64,000 nucleotides of DNA. Origin: Phytopythium helicoides (lineage: Eukaryota; Oomycota; Peronosporomycetes; Pythiales; Pythiaceae). Below the pieces are notes generated by a model, which had not been told where the DNA came from, did not search any database, and saw only the letters and a program-made list of their open reading frames with translations. The position numbers and the translations under genes were made by a program. Numbering within the stretch: the stretch's first letter is position 1; every line of letters begins with the position of its first letter. Location: contig JANFNE010000077.1 in the NCBI GenBank assembly GCA_024867545.1, positions 22,356-86,355 on the forward strand. Direction: 5' to 3'. Positions 1 to 11,637 of the stretch are shown here, in pieces.

Positions 1-3000
1 TTGCTTGTCGCATGTACGTCGTTGCTTCGAAAATGCTTGAACAGTGTGTCGAAGTTTATGGCGAAGTAGGCGATCTCTGCAACTAATTTGCGGGTTAGCA
101 TGCATGATAAAATAACCCACGGAGATGAAGTTCTGGATTGGTTTCGAAGACCCAATTTCAGCTTGTGAAACACCAAAGCAGCTGTGAAGAGTGCTAGCCT
201 CACTTTCAGTTAGGGTCACCCCGAGCTTTTCCATTGTAGATACCAACTGCTGAAGCGAGATCACGGCTTCTTGAGGCTGTTCGTCTTTCTGAGATCGTGG
301 GACAAGAAGATCTTCAATAGACTTTGATTTTCCATCTCTTTGAGTGGACTGTTCAAGAACTGCTTCAATTCGCTCCTTGATTTTTGCTTCCACGAGCTCA
401 AGATCTTCAGAGGGAGCAGTGTAGTGTAAGAACTGACGATAGTTTACTCTTCCATTGCGACACGAAGAGAACGCCTGCAGGATAGTATATTGTTGGTCAA
501 GATCGAGTACGTGCAAATCAGCTGTTCGGTCATTCATTCCTCGGCTCTGAAGCTTCGATCGTGCAGAAAGCACTTGGAACGGATTCTTCCACTCTATGAG
601 TACTGAAATTTCGCCAGCTGGGCAATTGTTGGTATCAAGTAGCTGCCACCACCCTTTCACTTTCTCGCCTTCCACTAGATCACGTAGAGGGACACCACAC
701 TTACCGATCATTCCGCTGTCTTGAGAGCTCTTTGTTATTGTACCCCGATCATCAAACACGGTGAACCACAATTGGACCTGGTAAAAGAACCGTAGCAAAC
801 AGGCATCGACGTCAAGGATAAATGTTTGCCGGGCGCACTCAAGATCAAACTCAGGGTCTTTGCATTCTGGAACAATGTTGGTGAAGATATCAGGGAATCC
901 TAAGAGTTGGTAGTGTGCGTATGCCGATGGCTTCGATGCTTTACCTGCAGCAACAAGATTTCGGCATGCAAAAATAGTGACTTGAAGCTCGTTCATACTG
1001 CGTTCGTCAACTTCTGCAATCGATTCGTTGCAACAAGTTTCCTTTTCTGGGTCAAGAATCTCTACTGGTTTTGAATCGCTTGCTAGTAGCCGGACATCAC
1101 TGGGAAATGATTGGAGGTGAAGTCGCCAAATATCGCAAATAGGCATGGACAAGCGCATGGCGACATCCAGGGTTCCCATACGACTGAGCTTTGCTCTGTT
1201 ACTACTAGGTTGGATTTTGTGAACAGGGAGCTCGGTGTTCCGAATAGCACCTTTGGATTGGAGAAGTTTTGCTAGACGAATTTTAGCGACACCAACGACT
1301 CGAAAGTCTCCTCGCACAGACTGGTGCACTTCAAGGTCCAAAGTCTCCGATGCAAGGTATCGAAGGAAAAAACCGTCAACCGTTACTTTGAATGTCACTA
1401 CTAAGTCGTATTCTGGTCGATTGCCAATCATAAGTGGCGTCGACTGCGACTCAAAGTCAAAGAAGTCGCAAAGCACGAATGTACTTGCACTGTCGCTAAC
1501 GAAATTGCGGTCAAATTGTGCACGACGAATCCACAGCTCGATTAATTGATCACCAGGCTGTAATTCGCTGGCAGCAAGAGCAAGAGACTCAGGAATTGAA
1601 ATTGCGTCACTTTCGGCATCGTCTTCACTTGAAAGCGCTTCTGTTTCTATGTCGACTGGCTTTAGTGGATTCATCTTCCCGCGCAAATACTTGAGCTGCC
1701 TGATTTCTGCCTCGAGTCTTTCAATCCGCTGCTGTCGCTCTTCACAAAGAAGCTCAATATCACGAAGACGCTTCTGAAGTGCATTCGACGCCGCCACTTT
1801 TTGCGTAGTGAGCTGCTCGATCTCGAGGGATAACTCACGATTGATATCCGTTTGTGCCTGCAGCATCTTTTCGCAGCGCTCCAGCTCTTGGATCGATTTA
1901 AGATGCGCAATCTGCAGCATGTGAACTCGATTTCGAAGGTGCTTCACATCCTTCACCCCTTCACAAGTCGGGTCTAGTAAGCTTGTGAGGGGTGTCAAAA
2001 GGTCTTCGTACTTTCGGGCAACAACAACTGAAGCTCTGGGTCAAGCATAGTGTTAATGAAATTGCATACAGGTACGAGCTCACCACACGTCGTGCACTTA
2101 CCCGTGTGTGACTGGAAGCGAATCTGTCTTCTTATCTGGCTGCGCACTGTGTAGTGGTGACGACGACGCATCGCGACGATCAGGCTGTCGTGATGGTATT
2201 GTCACGACAATTGGCTCGGCAGGCTTTGCTGGTGCAACTGCAACAGGCTGACGCGGAGTGATTACTTGCACCGGTGCGTTACTCTTGGTGTTTCGCTCCT
2301 CGGTCAATAGGTGCTTCACTCGCTGTAACTCGGCTTCTACTCCATCTTTGGATTGCTTCATCTGCTTCACATTGCCTTGGAGCTCTTTCACGAGCTGCTG
2401 TAGCTTGTGATTCTCGTCAGTCATTCGTGTAATGGTCTCTTTTTGCTGTTGAGTGAGCTTTTCGAGGTCAAAGAGCCTGTCAATCCGCTCTTTGCGCTGA
2501 AATGCGTCGTTTATGAAAGGGCTCTCGCACAGAGCAGTCATACGCGTCTCGAGTCGATGGTTCTGGTCACGCAGCAGCTCTACCTCTTTCAGGAGCTCAC
2601 CATTCTTGCTTGCTCTAGTCTCGAGTTCCTCGTTTTCGATTTGAACGTCTTGGAGCTGGGTTCGCAGCTTGTGGATTTGGCGGTTCATCTGTTCCATTTG
2701 CTCCAGCGTCTTCTCTTGGATTTCTCTCTCTGCAAGCGCATTCGCCTCCAAGTTTTCGTAGCGCGCATTTAGAATGGCAAGCTGTGCCTGTCGTTCGCGA
2801 ACCTCGCGTTTCATATGGTCGACCTCAACTATCGGGAGCTTGATAAAACCAGGCTTTTCTACTCCGTTTTCGATTTCATCACTAGACTCTTCACTGTCGT
2901 TGTTGTTTCTCCCATTTTTTTCGCCATGAAATTGGGCACGAAGTTGTTCGTTCTCTTTCTGAAGTTTAACTAATTGTTTTTCTGCCAGCACGAGGCGCGA

Positions 3001-3697
3001 CTTGAGTGCCGTTTCTAGCTTCCCTGAAAACACCTCGCGATGTAGCTTTCGTGCGTCCTGGACCTGCTCTTCAATAGTTGCTCCTTGGAACGATTCAGCC
3101 AATTTTGCTCGGCTTGTCGTGTTCGATTCCGCAGCTTTTTGCTTTGGTTTAAGTGTTTTGGTTCCCTTAGTTGGTCCTGTGGAGGCTGTCAATGGTTTTC
3201 CTGGACGCCCCTGCGTCAGTTTCTCCTGCAGCCATCGATTCTTCTCTACAAGCGCTTGGTTTTTCTTCCGCAGCGCAGCGTTCTCGCTGCGAAGCACCTG
3301 TATAAACTTCTCTGTGTCAATGTCTCGTCGAACTGGAATCACCGCATCCCTGCTCCCGTCCGCCTCTGTGGAAGCGATTGCATCCAAAGTCAACCCTTTG
3401 GATATGGATGAGTGAAGGCTAGGATCGCGTTACCCGCGTCGTTCTGGTTGCTCGAAGCTGCGTTGGCATCCGTCTTCTTGTCGTCGGCCTGCCGCTTCTT
3501 CTTGAGCGCCTCCTCGATCATGGCCAGCTTGGTGTACATGCTGTTTGTGCGTCCACCCAATCAGCTCTCTCGGCCGTCAGATGCGAAGGATGCGTGCGTT
3601 ACCGCTTGATGGTGGCCTCCTGCTCATTCTTCTTCTTCTTGAGCGCCGTGTTCTCCTCCCTCAGCGCCAAGTACTTGTCCTCGAATCGCTCCCCCAT
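1..3697 (-). CDS. RPGRIP1L: RPGRIP1L-like ciliary transition-zone protein (partial; 3' end beyond window)
   Basis: This is a coiled-coil plus C2-domain protein of the RPGRIP1/RPGRIP1L (fantom) family, which scaffolds the ciliary transition zone. Exons read on the minus strand are 3697-3603, 3540-3434, 3365-2102 and 2035-1, with introns of 62, 68 and 66 nt, and the frame is kept at every junction. About 1167 residues are visible (human RPGRIP1L has about 1315). The N-terminus carries the family's short ERFEDKYLALREEN / TIKRMYTKL block. Coiled coil runs to about residue 640. A first C2 domain lies at about 650-790 (FDFESQSTPL, then a conserved LEVHQS), and a second C2 at about 833-950 begins NELQVTIFACRNL. 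Two EF-hand-like helical segments follow at about 1000-1150. I chose the ATG at 3697 because it sits just before the conserved block; an additional 5' exon is possible. Family assignment is from recognised motifs; a role in zoospore flagella is inferred. Confidence 0.85.
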
Positions 3698-3915
3698 GAC
3701 AGCCTGCAAGTCCGCTCGTGACGTCCCGTCCCCCGTCCACCCCATCCACCCGACCGACCGCGAAGCGTCGCGTCCACCCATACAAATTCTAACTCCATCG
3801 CATCCTTTCCCCGACCGACCGACCGACCCACCCCTGTGGTTGCGCGTTGGGGGTGGTCTCCGTTGCCACTTGGGGAGCGAGGACGCCGCGCCACTCATAA
3901 CGCAAGCGACCAGCG
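3698..3915. promoter_or_regulatory. Divergent promoter region between RPGRIP1L-like gene and eIF4E
   Basis: This 218-bp gap lies between two divergently transcribed starts, so it must hold both promoters. It contains a short (ccga)n tract near 3810-3832. I see no clear TATA box or CCAAT box. Some ORFs run through it on both strands but resemble nothing. Confidence 0.5.
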
Positions 3916-4708
3916 ATGGAGCAGCAGACGCCGACGCCGACGCCCGAGCAGCAGCCGCAGGACGCGCTGGCGCTGCCGCCGGCCGTGCAGGAGGTGCAGA
4001 CCAAGGTGCGTGGGCCGCGGACAGGGGGGTGGCGGCTATCAGATGGGCTGACGGGAAGGATGGCGCGCGCAGCACCCGCTGCAGCACCGCTGGGTGCTGT
4101 GGTACGACAACCCGAAGAAGCGCCAGTCGAGCGAGTCGTGGGAGGACAACCTCAAGAGCGTGTACGCGTTCAGCACGGTCGAGGACTTCTGGTGCCTCTA
4201 CAACAACATCCTGACGCCCACCAAGCTATCGGTCGGCAGCAACTACCACCTCTTCAAGGAGGGCGTGCGCCCCATGTGGGAGGACCCCGTAAACGCCAAG
4301 GGCGGCAAGTGGATCTTCACCAACGCGCGAAGCAGAAAGGCGCGCCTGGATGAGTGCTGGCTGTACGTCATGCTGTCGCTCATCGGAGAGACGCTAGAGG
4401 ACGACAACGACGTTTGCGGAGCCGTCGTGTCGGTGCGGAAAGCGCAGGACCGCATCGCCATCTGGAGCGCGTCGGCCGACAGACCCGACCTGCAGAAGGC
4501 CATCGGCCGCGGATTCCGCCAGGCGCTCGTCGACCTCGGCAAGAATGAGACCCTCAAGTACCAGTCCCATGCGGACGCGGCCGCCAGCGGATCCAGTTTC
4601 CAGAACGAAGTGTACGTGTTGGAACTTGCTCGCCACGGTACCTAGCTGCTCAGCGACTGACCACCCCTCGTTCTATCGTGTCTGATCCGCAGATTGTATG
4701 AAGCATAG
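3916..4708 (+). CDS. EIF4E: Translation initiation factor eIF4E (cap-binding protein)
   Basis: This is the cytoplasmic mRNA 5'-cap-binding subunit of eIF4F. Proposed exons are 3916-4005, 4073-4611 and 4693-4708 (introns of 67 and 81 nt), giving 214 residues, normal for the family. The core starts HPLQHRWVLWY at residue 31. The cap-stacking tryptophans correspond to W53 (SWEDNL) and W99 followed by E100 (MWEDP), and KGGKW and DECWLY follow. The last splice is a choice: reading through gives a C-terminus VYVLELARHGT with stop at 4643-4645. The donor GTACGT at 4612 and acceptor CCGCAG at 4692 instead give FQNEVLYEA, with an intron size typical of this locus, so I prefer it. It is convergent with AAMP downstream. 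Confidence 0.93.
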
Positions 4709-4903
4709 GCCGCCTGCGAGCACGAGCGAGCTGATTGTACCACAATGCATGGTAGAGACTTTCCACGTAGCCCACTTTCAGAATTCATGTCGAGTCCCAA
4801 CCAACCGCGTGCATGTTGTCGTTTGCTTCGAATTGGAAATGCATTGCTGGCGATTTTCGCCGATCAACGTTGTATTCGCAAAACAAACTTGCTTCCCTAC
4901 AGT

Positions 4904-6549
4904 CTACGCGTTCTGCACTGCGAAAAGCCGAACGGACTCGTCGTCGCACGCCGTCAGCAGGCCCATCGGGTTAGCAGCGTCAGTGCCAGGCACGAAAGTC
5001 ATATCGAGCACCATATCCGTGTGGCCAGCCAGCGTCTTCAGGAGAGCCCCGTTCCGCGCATCCCAAACGTAAACTAGACCCTCAACTGTGCACGAGTAGA
5101 TGATCGGCTGGCTCGGGTGCCAGAGAAGCTTGATCACACCGGCCGGGTGACGGCAGACGTGGCGGCACTGCAAATGCAGGTTAGAATCACATCTCGATGT
5201 TTGATGTGCAGCACTCATTCAAGATCAACAAACCTGGTAAGTAGAGAGGTCCCAGATGCGTAAGGTGCCACCGAGGCAGCCCGTGGCAGCCCAGTTCATC
5301 GTGTTGCAGAAGCCACCGCTGTTTGGTGCACGAAAACGAGATTAGCAAGTCTAACCGAGCCAAATCAACTTCTAATGCAGACCAACCATTCAACAGAGTT
5401 CTCGGTCGCCTGGGTGTTCTCGTTCACAGTTCCTGCGGTTGACTCAGTGCCATCATGCGACAGCGTGGCGAGTACTCGCTTGTTCTGAATTTGCAGAAGG
5501 CGGGCAGTGCCATCCTGCGAGCCGCTGATCAGGAGAGGTTGCTGTGCGGGCACAGGAATCATCAGTATTGTTGGAATCTAAGAAGTGTTTGATGCAGCGA
5601 GGTATCTTACACTGGGATGACACGCGAGGAACGTGATGGGTCCCTCGTGGAAGTCATGTCTGACAAGAAGAGAGGCACATCAGGGATTGCAATCGGTATC
5701 GGCAGCAACTAGACAAACGCACCCGCGGAAGACGTGCGTGCACTCTCCAGACTTTGGGTTCCAGACACGGACAGTGCCGTCCGTGCTTCCCGTGACGATC
5801 ATCTGAGAGGCGAAGAGCAGCAGGGATTAGCGCCAACTCCAACGGAGTTGCAGTGGGCGAACGCACCTTGCCGGAGCCGGTGAAGGACCCGCACGTGACG
5901 CCGTCCTCGTGGCCCGCAAAGACGTGCATGCACTCTCCTGTGGTAGCGAGCCACATCCAGACAGTGCCGTCGCCCGAGCCTGCGAGCACGACGTTGCCCT
6001 TCTTGTGCCAGCAGACCCACTCGACCTCCTGCGAGGGTCCCTCGAGGCTCTGCACGAGCGCTCCGGAGGCCACATCCCAGATCTTGACGACGCCGTCGTA
6101 GCCGCCCGTGGCCGCGTACTTGCCGTCGAAGCTGAAGTCGACCGAGACGACCGAGTCCGTGTGTCCGCGCAGCGTGTGCAGCACGGCGCCGTCCTCTCTG
6201 TTCCAGATGACGGCGACGTCGTCTCCGCCGCCCGTGACGACCACGCGCGGGTCCAGCGGGTTGACGCGGATCGAGTACACGGGGCCCGCGTGCTTGACGA
6301 ACACGAGCTCTGCGTCGTCGCGCACGCCCGAGTCCTCGGCCGAGATCTTGCCCTCGTCGTCGTCCTCCATGGCCTCGTCCTCCTCATCTGCGGCCAGTTG
6401 GGCTCGTTAGCCGCGCGCCTTTCGCCTCTCGCCTCCCTCGCAAACGCACCCTGGGGCGCCTCGCCCAGCTCGAACTCCTGCGCCACCTCGTCGGGCGCGA
6501 TGAGCTCGATCTCGGCCTCCTCGTCCCGCATGCGCTCGTCGTCCGCCAT
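4904..6549 (-). CDS. AAMP: WD40-repeat protein AAMP (angio-associated migratory cell protein homologue)
   Basis: This is a WD40 beta-propeller scaffold of the AAMP family (related to yeast Sqt1, a ribosomal-protein chaperone). Minus-strand exons are 6549-6450, 6387-5867, 5802-5723, 5659-5611, 5541-5387, 5318-5234 and 5167-4904. Introns are 62-69 nt and all junctions are in frame, giving 417 residues (human about 434). An acidic N-terminus (MADDERMRDEEAEIEL) precedes WD repeats with clear signatures: HTLRGHTDSVVSVDFS, GGYDGVVKIWD, GSGDGTVWMW, GSTDGTVRVWN, GSQDGTARLLQ, GCLGGTLRIWD and SCTVEGLVYVWD. The AAMP-like CWHKKGNVVLAGSGDGTVWMW stretch is diagnostic. I took the ATG at 6549. An earlier acceptor at 5578 would make a 33-nt intron and was rejected in favour of 5542, which gives 69 nt. 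Confidence 0.9.
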
Positions 6550-6798
6550 GTTGCCTGTCAACTAACTGCCTGCCTCGGCGATCGGGTGGAACGCGCGCCG
6601 GCCGCCTTTTGGCCAATGGGCGCGTGCCACTTCGCGCCACGCTAGCAGCCGTCCCCTTGCGATAGCGACCTCGTCATGGTTTTTTTTCTCATCTATCTCC
6701 TGAAATACCCCTTTTTTTAACGACATACAGTCTCCTAATGGAAGGGGAAACCCCCTCCCATTTCCAGCCAATCCGAGCGAGCCAACCCGCGCGCCGCG
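6550..6798. promoter_or_regulatory. Divergent promoter between AAMP and RCE1 with two CCAAT boxes
   Basis: The 249-bp region separates the AAMP start (minus) from the RCE1 start (plus). It contains CCAAT at 6613-6617 and again at 6768-6772, plus T-runs around 6680-6690 and 6712-6718. The CCAAT boxes are visible; their function is inferred. Confidence 0.45.
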
Positions 6799-8258
6799 AT
6801 GAAGCTCGCATTCCGCCCCGCGTCACCTCGGGGGAAGATGCGCTTCGCCGTGACGGCCGCCACGGCCGCCGTGGCCTGCTCCGCCATGGCCGCGGCCTAC
6901 GTGGGCGTGCTCTACACGCTGCCGCACTCCATCCGCCGCCTGCCGCGCGACCACCCGACCCACGTGCGTCCCGCCCGCGACGGGCCAAGCTGACCGCTCT
7001 CTCGTGGCGCTGACCGGCGCTCTGCTCGCTCCCAGATCCTCGCGCGCTTCCTGCTCATCTGCATCTTCTGCGCCATGTGCCCGTTCCTGCTCGCCATCTT
7101 CTACGAACACGTGCGCGCTGGCTCGGGGTGTGGGCTGCCGCTTGACGGGATGCTGACCTCGTGTTTGCTTGCCGACCGAGCAGGACGACGCCAGCATGTC
7201 GTTCGCAGAGTGGCTCGGCATCCGGTGGGAGGGACTCGTGCCAGCGCTCGTGGTGCCGCTGCTGCTCACGGCCATCCTGTTCACGGGCTCGCTGCTGGGC
7301 AACGGTCTGCGCCTGCTCAACGTGTCCAAGCAGTTCCACTCGAACGGACTGTGGTTCGCCATCAAAAACTCGGCCCTCTACTACTCCATCTCGCACGACC
7401 AGCTCCCATCGCTGCGCACCTACATTTTGGTGAGCTGCTTTGCGAGTGTGTTGTGTGTGCTGTGACTGGCAACACTGACGCGCCGGTCGTGAACAGGGTC
7501 CGCTGACTGAGGAGTTCGTGTTCCGGAGCTGCATGCTCCCGCTTCTCATCTGCGCTAGGTTCTCGGTCAAGCAGATCGTGCTGGGCAGCCCGCTCATGTT
7601 TGGCGTGGGTGAGTGGTCTGTCATATTTGTCGGGATGGAGGTCGTTCACTGACAGGCATTGCGTCACCAGCTCACCTCCATCACTTCATGGAGTACGTGC
7701 GTCATGGACGATCGCGCAGGGACGCCGCCCTGACAGTCGGTACGCAGGGGCTTGTGTGTGCAGCGTTTTTATTCAGTGTGTTTAACAGCGTGGTGTGCCA
7801 TTCTCAGCCTTCCAGCTCCTGTATACCTCGATTTTCGGCGCATATGCAAGCTTCCTCTTTCTTCGAAGCGGTATGCACATGCTCACTACATCCGTAGCGC
7901 TCCTGACGTGACTAAACAACCTGTTATCGTGCTTAGGTCATTTCGTGTCCATCTTTATCGTGCACGTCTTTTGCAACATTATGGGGTTCCCGGACCTGAC
8001 TTTTTTCAGCCCTGAAAATTCGCTGCATCCGTTTCGGAAAGGTGAGGCATTTGGGCTCGCGCTTTTACATTGTGGTAGTCAGCTAACTGTTCGTTTCGCC
8101 CAGTCATCCTCGGCGCGTACTTGATTGGTATTTACCTATTCTCGCGCCTGCTTTATCCGCTGACAGAACCAAGCATCTACTCGAGTGACATGTGGAACGT
8201 GACCATCTCGTCAGCTCAGGACCACGACATCGTTTTCCGATTCGAGGATACACTCTAG
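6799..8258 (+). CDS. RCE1: CAAX prenyl protease 2 (RCE1, type II CAAX endopeptidase)
   Basis: RCE1 is an integral ER-membrane endopeptidase that removes the last three residues of prenylated CAAX proteins such as Ras. Exons are 6799-6963, 7036-7110, 7184-7429, 7497-7608, 7671-7739, 7808-7870, 7937-8041 and 8104-8258; all junctions are in frame and give 329 residues, the length of human RCE1. Hydrophobic segments are present throughout (for example about residues 15-38, 56-78 and 100-125). The catalytic set of the CPBP/ABI family is intact: GPLTEEFVFR (E167, E168, R172), HLHHF (H201-H204) and H253-xxx-N257 in FIVHVFCNIMG. The second ATG at 6838 is an alternative start but would remove only 13 residues. 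Confidence 0.93.
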
Positions 8259-8422
8259 TGTTCGGCAAACTGCGTCCACGCCACCATACCGCCAAAAACC
8301 TTCAATAACAGTAGAATCCCTCTCTTCACGAAAATGCGTCATGTGTACTTTCAAGCGTGCATGGTATGAAATGGATCCACGTGTTTCTTTCCCAACAATC
8401 GATCGCCAAGTCCTCAAGCGTC
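8259..8422. other. Convergent 3' intergenic gap
   Basis: This 164-bp gap separates the stop of RCE1 from the stop of the PWWP/PHD gene on the other strand. Both 3' UTRs must lie in or overlap here. I see no other feature. Confidence 0.6.
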
Positions 8423-11400
8423 TTACTGCGAGGTAACCGAGCGCTCAGACTCGGCCGTGTTGGCGTTGTCTGCCTCCGGTATGGAGTCACGGCTACCATT
8501 CTCTGCGAGCGAACCACTGGTCGTCTTCGAGGTGTCGACCAGCTTCCCTTCTAGCTCCTGGACTCGCGACTGGTACAGAAAATGCATTTGAGTTCTCAAT
8601 GACCAGTAAAACTGTCAGGATTTGCCGTTAACTTACTTGAGCGTCTGCGAGTTTCCGTTGGAGCGCTTCCATCTCCGTGCGGAGGCTCATGTGATCGGAT
8701 GTCAGTTGATCCACAAGTCGGTCTTTGATGCGTAGACGCTGGCGCAGATTCTACGTTTTGCGTCAACAGTTAGAAGTAGATAGAGTCAACAATCATCCCA
8801 TGCCACCTACATTGTTCGCCATGCGAAGCTCTGCAGCAAGCCGCCCTTCGCCAACAGAAAACCCGCTGCTGCTTCCGTCTCCGAGACCAAGGAGCTGCTG
8901 CTGGCTGATGAGCCATGAACGCTGGAGAACAGCATGCGCCTCAAGCGCATTTCGCAACAAACTCGACTGCTGGTCGAACATTTGCTGCATTTCGCTCGAC
9001 GAGGGGGACAAAAAGAGATCGCGACCATCGGTCCCTTCGAGACCGTTTACTGCCTGCTCCGTCCCGAGCCTACGCGCATGAAGACCGCCGCTTCCTCTTG
9101 ATAACTCCCCAAGAGCTATAACAACATCCGTCCCCTCGGACAATGATAATCCAGGGAACGAGAGACTTCTTGAGTCACTCGATGCCGATCGAGAAGATGC
9201 ATCGGCATCGTTCCCAACACGCCCGCGGTGTACACTATCACTGTCGTCTTCCATGGTGTCCTCGCTTTCGCTGTCAGCATCTGGATCATCCATTCCAACA
9301 CTGGTGATGTAGATTGGAGCCGCCGTCACATGCGCATTCCATTCCTCCAAAGAGCGCGAATCTAACCGCGGGTAGTACTTGTCCTCAAATGGTCCACATT
9401 CTTGACGCCACCGAAGCTCCCACTTCGACTCATCCTTGGAGCTAGATGACGCGTCGTTTTTGGGAGTCCCTGCCTTTTCATTATTTTTCTGGCGCCACAG
9501 CCTGCTGTCGAGGGACTTAATCTTCTCACGATGGATCTCCAATTGCTCGTCGCAGATAATTTTCATCGTCCGTGCCGCTTCGACGAGCGGCTCGGAACGA
9601 CCCGCAACCAGTTCGATAGCATCGTCGACAATCTGTTGAATATCTGCCACAAACTCACTCGACTCACTGTACTCGAGCCGACGGATTTTTGCAAGCACCT
9701 TGAACAGGTCGATCTCGTCCTTTTTCGACTTCTTCGGGTGATCATCCGCGCGCTCCAATCCGCATAATAATGGACCAGAAAATGGGACTCCTTGGCGATT
9801 AGTTGCCATCGTAGACCAGATCTTCTCCAGCAACTTGCCCAAGTGAACTTTCAACGGCGCACTTGAGATGCAATGCGGGCAAATAAATCGGCGCTGTTTC
9901 TTGGTGAGAAGTTGGAATTGGGGAAACTACAAGCACAAGGGTTAGTTTGTTTTCCAAGTTGAGTGAGTGGTCAGAACGTCGAATGCGTCTTACATTGGGC
10001 ATAACCTCATCGGAAACCGCAAGCGGGCAATGATTGCACTTCCAAAGAAGATTCTTGGACGCCGGTCGTTTGGGCGATGTAAACTCCAGTGCTTCGCCGA
10101 CGCGCTCTTTATTACCTGTGAACGAGCACGTATGCCGAGGGCAATACCACACGGTCTCTTCGTCTTTTGGATAAGGGAACGACCCAAGACAAAACTGGTG
10201 GTACACCTTGGTGCACCCCTGAAACTCGCACACCACAAGCTCTCCCCCATAACCACAGATCAGGCATCGCTCCTCGGACTGCGCTCCTTCGTCTGCTGAT
10301 CCGTTGTCACCCTCAGGGGTGGTTTGGGCTCGCGATTTCGGGATCTCAATTTGTGGTGGCCGCTTTCCACTTCCGCTGCCAGCGCTCTCACTGCCGTTAG
10401 TCGGTGTGTTCAGCGATTTACTTGACAGCTTTTTGGGAGGCGTGCGGTCGGCTGTTCTGGATACCGGCGAAGACTCTCTTGATGACGATCGGTATCCTCG
10501 CGACTTCTTGGGCGGGGCTAAAGTTGACTCACGAGTTTCAGGGTCCGGAGAAGTCGATGATAGACGCCGCTTGTGTAGTTTGCGTTTGTGCTTCTCCTTT
10601 TTCTGCTTCCTTGGGTGAGTACCCCTAAGTGCCGGGAGCGCTGACTTGGATGCTTGCGCTTCAATTAAAGCTTCACGGTTTTCGCTGGGTAGTGTCTCTA
10701 CCTCGTCCGAGTCTTTCCTGGACAGGCATTCTGGACAAAACCAGTCTCCGGGCGGAACTGCGAGCAAAGGTGGGCTCAAGCAATTCATGTGATACTCTCG
10801 CTTGCAGTCCTTGCCATCGCATAGGATTAGCATCGAGTAGTGGTCGTCGACTCGATTGCAAATCTCGCACGGTAGGTCCATTTCTCCGTTGCGTTTTTCC
10901 ATACTGGGAAACACACACGTGTTGGTTAGTCTGTTGGATGTTTGTCTTTGCTAGCGGTGGTCCCCGTACATGCGGTCGTAGAAACGCTTGGTTGAGTCAT
11001 TCATCGCGTATAGGATCGCCGTGGCTTCGTTCATGGCTGCCTGGATCATGGGTAGACTATGACGCTTGGATATTTTGAACGTGCTGATGGTCTCGGAGAA
11101 GGGCAGGATAGCCGACTTTGGCACCCACCCGCTGCAGCACGAGATGTCAGTAAAGTTGACTTTACCAAAATGCTGCCTGCTGGGTCGCCACGTACAAGTT
11201 CCTGGAGCCAAAGAAGTAGACGCAGACCTGTCCTCTCTTGGTGCGGTACCGCGACATCTTGGCGAACTCTCCGGGCTCGCTGAACTGCATAGGGGGGAAG
11301 AGCGCGACGGCGCGGGGTTGTTAGTACGGGGGAAGGTCCCGACCAGTCATCCTGCAGGAATCTCGAGATTTCCCATTTTGTCGTACCCTCGCTGGCCACG

Positions 11401-11637
11401 GCGGGTGGCTGCCGACGCGCGCGAGCACGAGTCCCCCATGCTCGTTCAGTATGTCGTGCAGCGCCTCGCTTTCCTCGAGCAGCTCTGCGTTCGCGAGATC
11501 CACATTGTGAGCTCCATTTTATTTTGTTTTTTTCTCTTTTTTTTCGTGTTTTTTTGCTGTTTTTCCCCACCGTAGTACTCGGCCTTCCTGCGCGCGCGCT
11601 CCTTGGCGTCCATCTGCAGCGAGGGCGGGCCCGACAT
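8423..11637 (-). CDS. PWWP-PHD-PHD-bromodomain-like chromatin reader
   Basis: This is a predicted nuclear histone-mark reader. Minus-strand exons are 11637-11571, 11511-11387, 11284-11196, 11131-10970, 10903-9994, 9926-8811, 8750-8637 and 8569-8423. All are in frame and give 909 residues; introns are 59-102 nt. The PWWP domain (about 48-115) is built from three exons: [27 protein letters not shown] and [14 protein letters not shown]1 starts at C160 (CEICNRVDD ... [10 protein letters not shown] ... WFCPECL). PHD2 starts near residue 361 ([15 protein letters not shown] ... [15 protein letters not shown] ... WYCPRHTC), an NSD-like form. A divergent bromodomain-like segment at about 475-590 includes [15 protein letters not shown] and [13 protein letters not shown]. 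Ser/Asp/Glu-rich sequence and a short coiled coil follow. A basic linker (about 230-340) is rich in K and S. The PWWP part could be taken for a separate gene, but the 66-nt intron 10904-10969 joins it to the PHD exon in frame. The first exon, with its A-rich intron, is the least certain part. Confidence 0.8.

Noticed and set aside
3396..3433. A 38-nt intron in the RPGRIP1L-like gene
   Set aside because: It keeps frame, but the acceptor at 3366 also keeps frame, has a better TTCCACAG site and gives 68 nt, the local norm.
3599..4087. 162-codon minus-strand ORF starting at 4087
   Set aside because: Only its last part (from ATG 3697) is real, as exon 1 of the RPGRIP1L-like gene; the upstream part overlaps eIF4E exons and the shared promoter.
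5578..5610. A 33-nt intron in AAMP
   Set aside because: The acceptor CCGCACAG at 5542 is also in frame and gives 69 nt and a better WD-repeat join.
10951..11211. Stand-alone small gene ending at 10951
   Set aside because: Its frame is the PWWP exon reading through a donor site; splicing at 10969 joins it to the PHD gene in frame.
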